A DNA stretch of 64,000 nt from JAGPUQ01 sp049325095 (lineage in GTDB: Bacteria; Pseudomonadota; Gammaproteobacteria; Pseudomonadales; Porticoccaceae): NCBI GenBank assembly GCA_049325095.1, contig JBMOPO010000032.1:62001-126000 (forward strand), written 5' to 3'. The notes under the pieces are model-generated. The model worked only from the letters and a program-made list of their open reading frames with translations. It searched no databases and was not told where the DNA came from. A program made the position numbers and the translations under genes. Within the stretch, counting starts at the first letter, position 1. Every line of letters begins with the position of its first letter. This document shows positions 54,542 through 64,000 of this stretch, in pieces.

Positions 54542-54824
54542 CCGCAATCGGGGTATGGCGGACTTGGGGCGCACCGGTTGAGGCTGGTGCGCCTGGCGGG
54601 GGACCGGGGCTGGGCCCGTCGCCCAGCCCTCGGCGCAAGGCGCCGCCTTGGGGAGCAGTTGAGAAGCCTCCGCAGGCCGCAGTTGCAGCCGGGCCCATCT
54701 TGGCACAGGGTCAGGACGACCTCGGAAGATCAATCGGTTATCGCGCCTGATCGGCACTTGCTCCGCGCTTGGCCTCGCGCCGGACTCTGGTAACATTCCG
54801 GGCCCGGCGGGGGCGAGCAGCGAG
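54542..54824. other. Gap between the LLM oxidoreductase gene and tyrS, with two hairpins
   Basis: No gene is seen. Two hairpins follow one another: GGCGCACC/GGTGCGCC (54568-54575 with 54586-54593) and GGCTGGGC/GCCCAGCC (54608-54615 with 54621-54628). Neither has a T-run, so they are weak terminator candidates at best. No T-box or clear promoter for tyrS was recognised. Confidence 0.45.
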
Positions 54825-56141
54825 GTGAGTGTGGCCCGAGAATCCAGTACGGGGGTGATCGGCGCGCTCAAGGAGCGCGAACTGGTGGCGCAGGTCACCG
54901 GCGGGGACGAGCTGGAGGCGCATCTCGGAGCGCCGCGCACCGTCTACTGCGGGTTCGACCCCACCGCCGACAGTCTGCACATCGGCAGCCTGATACCCCT
55001 GCTCGCGCTGCGGCGCTTTCAACTCGCGGGGCACCGGCCCATCGCCCTGGTGGGCGGCGCCACCGGCCTGATCGGCGACCCCAGCCACAAGGCCGAGGAG
55101 CGGCAACTCCATACCAGAGAGGTCGTCGCGGAATGGGCGGAACGCCTCAAGGCACAGGTCGGGCGGTTCATCGACTGCGACAGCGGAGCCGCGCAGGCGC
55201 TCGTGGTCAACAACCTGGACTGGTTTGGGGCCATGCCGGTGCTGGATTTCCTGCGCGACATCGGCAAGCACTTCTCGGTGAATGCGATGATCCACAAGGA
55301 GGCGGTACGCCAGCGCATCGAGCGGGAAGAGACCGGCATCTCGTTTACAGAGTTTTCCTATGCCCTGCTTCAATCCTTTGATTTTGCAGAGCTTTATCGG
55401 CGATATGGGTGTACTGTACAAATTGGGGGGTCCGACCAGTGGGGCAATATCACTGGCGGTATCGACCTGGTCCGTCGAATACACCGGGCGCAGGTTTACG
55501 GGTTGACCCTGCCGCTGGTCACCAAGGTGGACGGCACCAAGTTCGGCAAGACCGAATCCGGGACGGTGTGGCTGGATCCCCGCAAGACCTCCCCTTACGC
55601 TTTTTATCAGTTCTGGCTGAATACCCCGGATGCCGACGTCTATCGATTCCTGCGGCTGTTCACCTTTCTCCCGGTCGCTGACCTTGTCGAGGTGGAGCGG
55701 GCGGATGCCGCCCGAGCGGGCCGAAAAGAAGCCCAGGTGCTGCTGGCACGGCAGTTGACCGCGATAGCCCATGGTGAAGCGGCCGTCATCGCGGCCGAGC
55801 GTATCTCCCGGGCGCTCTTTCAGGGCGGGGGGGTGAGTGCGCTGGGCGAGGAGGACCTTGACCAGCTCAAGCTGGATGGAATCCCCTATCGCCGGCTTGA
55901 GTATGAAGCGGTTTCCCGCCAGACCCTGGCCGAACTGATGATCGAGCTGGGTCTGGTTGCCGCGGGCCGGCAGGTACGGGATGCCTTGGCGAGAGGATCC
56001 ATATCGCTCAATGACTGGCCGCTGTGCCCGGGCGACAATGTCCGGGTGGCGGCGCTGCTGGCGCCGGAGCGGGCTCTGGCGGGGCGCTTTTTCCTGCTCC
56101 GGTTCGGGAAAAAGCACCACCATTTGCTGGAGGTGTGTTGA
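54825..56141 (+). CDS. tyrS: Tyrosyl-tRNA synthetase
   Basis: This class I enzyme charges tRNA-Tyr. The 438-residue protein starts ALKERELVAQVTGGDELEAH after a short leader and has YCGFDPTADSLHIGSLIPLL (HIGH-type motif HIGS), GGATGLIGDPSHKAEER and KFGKTESG (KMSKS-type motif), which place it in the E. coli-like TyrS class. The C-terminal S4-like RNA-binding domain is present (ELMIELGLVAAGRQVRDALA). The start is a GTG at 54825; another GTG lies two codons later. It is the last protein gene before the rRNA operon. Confidence 0.95.
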   Translation: MSVARESSTGVIGALKERELVAQVTGGDELEAHLGAPRTVYCGFDPTADSLHIGSLIPLLALRRFQLAGHRPIALVGGATGLIGDPSHKAEERQLHTREVVAEWAERLKAQVGRFIDCDSGAAQALVVNNLDWFGAMPVLDFLRDIGKHFSVNAMIHKEAVRQRIEREETGISFTEFSYALLQSFDFAELYRRYGCTVQIGGSDQWGNITGGIDLVRRIHRAQVYGLTLPLVTKVDGTKFGKTESGTVWLDPRKTSPYAFYQFWLNTPDADVYRFLRLFTFLPVADLVEVERADAARAGRKEAQVLLARQLTAIAHGEAAVIAAERISRALFQGGGVSALGEEDLDQLKLDGIPYRRLEYEAVSRQTLAELMIELGLVAAGRQVRDALARGSISLNDWPLCPGDNVRVAALLAPERALAGRFFLLRFGKKHHHLLEVC

Positions 56142-56175
56142 TGGCAGGCGCCGCGCAAAAGCCGCTTACACAGTA

Positions 56176-56203
56176 TTGACACCGGCCGGGTTCCCGCTAA
56201 ACT
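56176..56203 (+). promoter_or_regulatory. rRNA promoter P1
   Basis: TTGACA (56176-56181), a 16 bp spacer and TAAACT (56198-56203), followed by the GC-rich discriminator GCGCGCC typical of stringently controlled rRNA promoters. Confidence 0.75.
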
Positions 56204-56269
56204 GCGCGCCTCGCCGAATGGGGCTAGGCTCCGGCGGAGGGCGCCGGGGCCAAAGGTGGCTTCAGGCGG

Positions 56270-56297
56270 TTGACATCAGGGCGGTTCGGTGTAAACT
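56270..56297 (+). promoter_or_regulatory. rRNA promoter P2
   Basis: TTGACA (56270-56275), a 16 bp spacer and TAAACT (56292-56297), followed by GCGCAG. It has the same hexamers, spacer length and TAAACTGCGC end as P1, 94 bp upstream. Confidence 0.75.
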
Positions 56298-56305
56298 GCG
56301 CAGCC

Positions 56306-56334
56306 CGCTCCGAGAGAGCGAACGTTCTTTAACA
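56306..56334 (+). promoter_or_regulatory. rRNA antitermination site (boxB-boxA)
   Basis: A small hairpin CGCTC/GAGCG (56306-56310 with 56316-56320) is followed by GTTCTTTAACA (56324-56334), close to the boxA consensus GCTCTTTAACA that recruits NusB and NusE to protect rRNA transcription from Rho. Confidence 0.8.
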
Positions 56335-56340
56335 ATTGAT

Positions 56341-56363
56341 CAGGCAATGCGTGTGGGTGCTTG
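56341..56363 (+). other. 16S processing stem, 5' half
   Basis: These 23 bases can pair over their whole length with 58081-58103 after the 16S gene (21 Watson-Crick and two G-U pairs), closing the 16S precursor into the long helix that RNase III cuts. Confidence 0.8.
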
Positions 56364-56522
56364 CGAAAGTGGTTCCAGGCAGCTGGAATCATCAAATGCA
56401 AGTAACTCATCAATTCATGTAGTTCAGAGTTGATAAGCCAAAGTATTTGAGCCTGTTGAAACGGCGAGCGGCAAACCGCTTGGCCGGTGTCGTCAAGCGT
56501 TCGCGCGAGGCGGCAAAAAATT

Positions 56523-58057
<1,535 letters not shown>

Positions 58058-58080
58058 ATCGAAGCGCTGGCCGCTTTCGT

Positions 58081-58103
58081 CAAGCGCTCACACGCATTGC
58101 CTG
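58081..58103 (+). other. 16S processing stem, 3' half
   Basis: The partner of 56341-56363. It starts 23 bases after the 16S 3' end. Confidence 0.8.
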
Positions 58104-58231
58104 GTCTTAGTCTGCTGTTTGCGATTGTTGCTTAAGTCGGCGTGCGCCCGGTGACTTGCGGTCCGGTCGATGACCCGCTGCGAGCGGGGGAAGCGTCGCG
58201 CCACGGTTTCCGTTGAGCGACAGATGGCATT

Positions 58232-58308
58232 GGGTCTGTAGCTCAGTTGGTCAGAGCGCACCCCTGATAAGGGTGAGGTCGGTGGTTCAAATCCACCCAG
58301 ACCCACCA
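58232..58308 (+). tRNA. tRNA-Ile (anticodon GAU)
   Basis: A 77-base tRNA folds from GGGTCTG to CAGACCCACCA with the CCA encoded. The anticodon GAT is at 58266-58268 in the loop CTGATAA. It lies in the 16S-23S spacer, as in most rRNA operons of this class. Confidence 0.97.
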
Positions 58309-58333
58309 AATGTTCCGGAAAGCGACGGCCTAT

Positions 58334-58409
58334 GGGGCTATAGCTCAGCTGGGAGAGCGCCTGCCTTGCACGCAGGAGGTCAGCGGTTCGATCCCGCTTA
58401 GCTCCACCA
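58334..58409 (+). tRNA. tRNA-Ala (anticodon UGC)
   Basis: A 76-base tRNA runs from GGGGCTA to TAGCTCCACCA with the CCA encoded. The anticodon TGC is at 58367-58369 in the loop CTTGCAC. It follows tRNA-Ile by 25 bases. Confidence 0.97.
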
Positions 58410-58500
58410 AATCTGCTCTTGCCGAGCCGCCGCAACAATTGCTGCAGAAGCTATAACCGAGGGCTGGTGGGCAGCCCTCGGTTCTGGCTTCTGGTCAGAC

Positions 58501-58511
58501 GCTCTTTAACA
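58501..58511 (+). promoter_or_regulatory. Spacer boxA antitermination site
   Basis: GCTCTTTAACA exactly matches the boxA core and stands in the spacer 120 bases before 23S, where boxA usually recurs. Confidence 0.8.
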
Positions 58512-58564
58512 AATGAACTGTTGAAAGTTGTGTACATGCATTAGACAAGTGTGTATCTCAAGCA

Positions 58565-58621
58565 CATCTGTCCGGCGAAAAACGTGCCACCTTTGCTGGT
58601 GGACGTTGAACTCAGTCGTTT
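58565..58621 (+). other. 23S processing stem, 5' half
   Basis: CATCTGTCC (58565-58573) pairs with GGACAGATG (61553-61561), and ACTCAGTCGTTT (58610-58621) pairs with AAACGATTGAGT (61539-61550, one G-U). Together they close the 23S precursor for RNase III. Confidence 0.75.
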
Positions 58622-58630
58622 GTCTTATAT

Positions 58631-61531
<2,901 letters not shown>

Positions 61532-61538
61532 ATAATAG

Positions 61539-61561
61539 AAACGATTGAGTGTGGACAGATG
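61539..61561 (+). other. 23S processing stem, 3' half
   Basis: The partner of 58565-58621: AAACGATTGAGT and GGACAGATG, just after the 23S 3' end. Confidence 0.75.
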
Positions 61562-61657
61562 GTGATTCCGCGCTTGTGCAAATGATGTGTACCGCTTTCG
61601 ACAGGCTCATTTGATTTGCGCGCAGTGTCGGCCTGAGGCTGCCCTGTGCCACCGGTT

Positions 61658-61777
61658 TGCTTGGCGATCTTAGAGACGTGGAACCACCTGATCCCATCCC
61701 GAACTCAGAAGTGAAATGCGTCATCGCCGATGGTAGTGTGGGGTTTCCCCATGCGAGAGTAGGTCATCGCCAGGCTT
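61658..61777 (+). rRNA. rrf: 5S ribosomal RNA
   Basis: A 120-base 5S rRNA. It starts TGCTTGGCGATC, ends ATCGCCAGGCTT (the two ends pair) and carries the conserved CCCGAACTCAGAAGTGAAA and GATGGTAGTGTGGGG. Exact ends are by analogy with E. coli. Confidence 0.95.
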
Positions 61778-61788
61778 TAATTTAAAGG

Positions 61789-61827
61789 CGCCCCGAGCGG
61801 TTGTTCCCCTCGGGGCGTTTTGTTTTG
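61789..61827 (+). terminator. rRNA operon terminator
   Basis: A 9 bp stem CGCCCCGAG (61789-61797) with CTCGGGGCG (61809-61817), an 11-base loop and a following TTTTGTTTTG run form a strong Rho-independent terminator 11 bases after 5S. Confidence 0.93.
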
Positions 61828-61978
61828 CGCCCAAACCCGGCCTGTATAGGGTTTGGCAATCCCCTGAAAACCACCGCGGCGCGTGCAGCCGGCGCCGGTC
61901 GGAAAACCTCGAGCGCCCGAACTGGCCGCGCCGCCGCCGATTTCGGATAATGGCCGCTCGCCCTGCTGCCGGACCGCC

Positions 61979-63262
61979 ATGACCCGCTCCGAGGACTGCT
62001 TCGCCGCTGCCCAGCGCCACATCCCCGGCGGGGTGAATTCGCCAGTGCGGGCGTTTCGCGCCGTGGGCGGCACGCCGGTGTTCTTCGCCCGCGCCCGGGG
62101 CGCCTGGCTGGAGGACGTGGACGGCAACCGCTATCTCGACTACGTGCAGTCCTGGGGGCCGATGATCCTGGGCCACGGCCACCCGGCGGTGCTGGATGCG
62201 ATCCGCGTCCAGCTTGACGCCGGGCTCGGCTTCGGCGCGCCCACCGAGCTGGAGACCCGCATGGCCGACACCCTGTGCGCGCGGGTGCCCGGCCTCGACA
62301 TGGTGCGCATGGTCAACTCGGGCACCGAGGCGACCATGAGCGCGATCCGGCTCGCCCGCGCCGCCACCGGCCGCGATCGCATCCTCAAGTTCGAGGGCTG
62401 CTACCACGGCCACGGCGATTCGCTGCTGGTCAAGGCGGGCTCCGGGGCCCTCACCCTGGGCGTGCCCAGTTCGCCGGGCGTGCCGGCCGCGCTTGCCGCC
62501 CACACCCTGACCCTGGCCTACAACGACGCCGCCCAGGTCGAGGCGCTGTTCGCCCGCGAGGGCGACCGCATCGCCGCGGTCATCGTCGAGCCGGTGGCCG
62601 GCAACATGAACTGCGTGCCGCCGCGACCCGGATTTCTGGAGACCCTGCGCCGGGTCTGCGACCGCCACGGGGCGCTGCTGATCTTCGACGAGGTGATGAC
62701 CGGCTTCCGGGTCCACCCCCGCGGGGCCGCCGGGCGCTACGGCATCACCCCCGATCTGATCACCCTGGGCAAGGTGATCGGCGGCGGCCTGCCGGTGGGC
62801 GCCTTCGGCGGCCGCGCCGAGTTGATGAAGCAGCTCGCCCCGCTCGGCCCGGTCTACCAGGCGGGCACGCTGTCGGGCAATCCGGTGGCCCTGGCCGCGG
62901 GCCTGGCCACCCTGGAGGCGCTGGCGGAGCCCGGGCTCTACGAGCGGCTGTTCGCCCGCACCCGGGAGCTCGTCGAGGGCCTGCGCGCGGCGGCGGCCAG
63001 CGCCGGCGTGGCCCTGGCGGTCAACCAGGTGGGTTCGATGTTCGGGCTGTTCTTCACCGAGGCCGCGGAAGTCACCAACTTCCGGGAGGTGATGGCCTGC
63101 GACACCGAACGCTTCAACCGCTTCTTCCACGCCATGCTGGGCCGCGGCGTCTATCTGGCGCCTGCGGCCTACGAGGCCGGGTTCGTATCCGCCGCCCACG
63201 GCCCCGCCGAGATCGAGCAGACCCTGGCCGCGGCGGCGGCGGCGTTTCGCGAGCTCGCCTGA
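61979..63262 (+). CDS. hemL: Glutamate-1-semialdehyde 2,1-aminomutase
   Basis: HemL makes 5-aminolevulinate, the first committed tetrapyrrole precursor, by the five-carbon (C5) route. The 427-residue PLP enzyme (E. coli 426) has MVNSGTEATMSAIRLARAAT, FEGCYHGHGDSLLVKAGSG, LLIFDEVMTGFRV and the PLP lysine in LGKVIGGGLPVGAFGG. The ATG at 61979 gives MTRSEDCFAAAQRHIPGGVN, the standard start. It leads a short operon with a NUDIX gene and hemB. Confidence 0.97.
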   Translation: MTRSEDCFAAAQRHIPGGVNSPVRAFRAVGGTPVFFARARGAWLEDVDGNRYLDYVQSWGPMILGHGHPAVLDAIRVQLDAGLGFGAPTELETRMADTLCARVPGLDMVRMVNSGTEATMSAIRLARAATGRDRILKFEGCYHGHGDSLLVKAGSGALTLGVPSSPGVPAALAAHTLTLAYNDAAQVEALFAREGDRIAAVIVEPVAGNMNCVPPRPGFLETLRRVCDRHGALLIFDEVMTGFRVHPRGAAGRYGITPDLITLGKVIGGGLPVGAFGGRAELMKQLAPLGPVYQAGTLSGNPVALAAGLATLEALAEPGLYERLFARTRELVEGLRAAAASAGVALAVNQVGSMFGLFFTEAAEVTNFREVMACDTERFNRFFHAMLGRGVYLAPAAYEAGFVSAAHGPAEIEQTLAAAAAAFRELA

Positions 63263-63264
63263 AG

Positions 63265-63879
63265 ATGCGCCCGCGCCAGGTGTTCAGCGCCTATCCGCAG
63301 GCCGATTACCGCCCGCAGCGCCTGCGCGAGCGGCGCCACTGCATCGCCTGCGGCGCGCGCTGCGCCACCGAGGAGATCGCCGGCGGACTGCGCTACCGCT
63401 GTCCCGCCTGCGGCCACACCCAATACCGCAATCCGGCGCCCGCGGTGGCCGTGCTGATCGCCGACGGCGGACGCTTCGTGCTCGGCCGCCGCGAGTCGCG
63501 CTCGCTGGGCCACGGCCGCTGGTGTCTGCCCTGCGGCTATGTCGAATACGAAGAGGACCACCTGAGCGCTGCGGTGCGCGAGGTGCGCGAGGAGACCGCG
63601 CTGGAGGTGCACATCGACAGCATCATCTCGGTGGTCACCAACTACCTGCAGCCGGAGGTTCACTCGCTGGTCACGGTGTTGCGGGCCTCGGTGATCGGCG
63701 GCGAACTGCGCGCCGGCGACGGCCTCGCCGAAGTGCGCTGGTTCCCCTACACCGGCGAGTTTCCCGAAATGGCCTTCGCCGCCGACACCCACATCATCAC
63801 GCGCTTCTTCGAGACCGATCTCAAGGGCGCGCCCGTGGACCCGGCCTACGCGCGCCCCGGAGTGCCGCCCCATGACTGA
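63265..63879 (+). CDS. NUDIX hydrolase with zinc ribbon
   Basis: A 204-residue NUDIX protein with an N-terminal zinc ribbon (CIACGARC and CPACGH, residues 29-53) as in NudC-type and related nucleotide pyrophosphatases. The NUDIX box is GYVEYEEDHLSAAVREVREE, matching GX5EX7REUXEE, so metal-dependent hydrolysis is likely. The substrate is unknown; NADH, ADP-ribose and NDP-sugars are possible. It starts 2 bp after hemL and overlaps hemB by 8 bp, so it is translated with heme genes. Confidence 0.9.
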   Translation: MRPRQVFSAYPQADYRPQRLRERRHCIACGARCATEEIAGGLRYRCPACGHTQYRNPAPAVAVLIADGGRFVLGRRESRSLGHGRWCLPCGYVEYEEDHLSAAVREVREETALEVHIDSIISVVTNYLQPEVHSLVTVLRASVIGGELRAGDGLAEVRWFPYTGEFPEMAFAADTHIITRFFETDLKGAPVDPAYARPGVPPHD

Positions 63880-64000
63880 CTGGAGCGCCCGCGCGCCCTA
63901 TCCCGCCACTCGCATGCGGCGCCTGCGCCAGAGCGCCTTCGCCCGCCGTCTGGTGCGCGAGCACCGGCTGACGGTAGACGATCTCATCTACCCGGTGTTC
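63872..64000 (+). CDS. hemB: Delta-aminolevulinic acid dehydratase (partial)
   Basis: HemB condenses two 5-aminolevulinate molecules into porphobilinogen. Only 43 N-terminal residues are in the window; YPATRMRRLRQSAFARRLVR and LTVDDLIYPVF match the start of the family. The ATG overlaps the NUDIX stop by 8 bp. The gene continues past the right edge. Confidence 0.92.
   Translation, partial: MTDWSARAPYPATRMRRLRQSAFARRLVREHRLTVDDLIYPVF

Larger units (their letters stand above)
56142..56522 (+). other. rRNA operon leader region
   Basis: This 381 bp stretch has no protein gene. It holds two tandem promoters, boxB-boxA antitermination signals and the 5' half of the 16S processing stem, each listed separately. 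The rest is leader RNA of no recognised function. Confidence 0.85.

Overview
This window is a 64 kb chromosomal segment of a GC-rich gammaproteobacterium that spans the replication-origin neighbourhood. The evidence is a block of origin-linked genes (atp operon, parAB, rsmG-mnmG, rpmH-rnpA-yidD-yidC-mnmE, dnaA-dnaN-recF-gyrB), a complete rRNA operon with Ile and Ala tRNAs in the spacer, two-subunit glycyl-tRNA synthetase, ubiquinone genes (ubiC, ubiA), HexR and a PhoBR/Pst system. Gene content and the 16S sequence suggest the purple-sulfur/Ectothiorhodospira-like part of the class, but that is an impression, not a computed placement. I see no insertion sequence, prophage, integron, CRISPR array or clear pseudogene; this is core-genome DNA.

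Layout. 1-6748 (minus strand): ATP synthase Fo genes with the start of atpH, then one overlapping operon mnmG-rsmG-parA-parB. 6749-7246: a 498 bp gap with an AT-rich stretch and the rpmH promoter. 7247-11003 (plus): rpmH, rnpA, yidD, yidC, mnmE. 11004-11562: a gap with two perfect DnaA boxes around an AT-rich stretch, the best oriC candidate. 11563-17738 (plus): dnaA, dnaN, recF, gyrB, with a perfect parS inside recF and a one-mismatch parS near its 3' end. 17824-22332 (minus): a 50-residue basic protein, then glyQ-glyS-gmhB-plsC. 22450-25253: a periplasmic metallo-hydrolase and TRAP transporter membrane subunits. 25411-30828: pstS-pstC-pstA-pstB-phoU behind a double Pho box. 30853-38703: M48 peptidase lipoprotein, two small-enzyme genes, phoB-phoR with its own Pho box, and an LpxR-like gene with ubiC and ubiA. 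38804-41510: crotonase, archease, RtcB RNA ligase. 41500-43335: an EAL-CBS-GGDEF c-di-GMP protein with a Pho-box-like promoter. 43458-56141: two transporters, a small phosphatase-like protein, hexR with its operator, uvrD, a TRAP binding lipoprotein, SDR, acyl-CoA dehydrogenase, a luciferase-like oxidoreductase and tyrS. 56142-61827: rRNA operon with tandem promoters, processing stems and terminator. 61979-64000: hemL, a NUDIX hydrolase and the start of hemB.

How the parts work together. ParA, ParB and the parS sites form the chromosome segregation system; DnaA, the DnaA boxes, DnaN, RecF and GyrB start and support replication. PstSCAB, PhoU, PhoB and PhoR form a complete phosphate-sensing and uptake circuit within 11 kb, and its regulon probably also includes the c-di-GMP enzyme at 41500-43335. 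Archease and RtcB form an RNA-ligation pair.

The most noteworthy points are the orientation of the rpmH-mnmE block, which leaves two possible positions for the origin; the parS sites written into recF codons; the Pho-box-like promoter of the c-di-GMP gene; a transporter with what looks like a decayed acyltransferase tail; and a HexR operator facing uvrD. No wholly unknown system could be supported.
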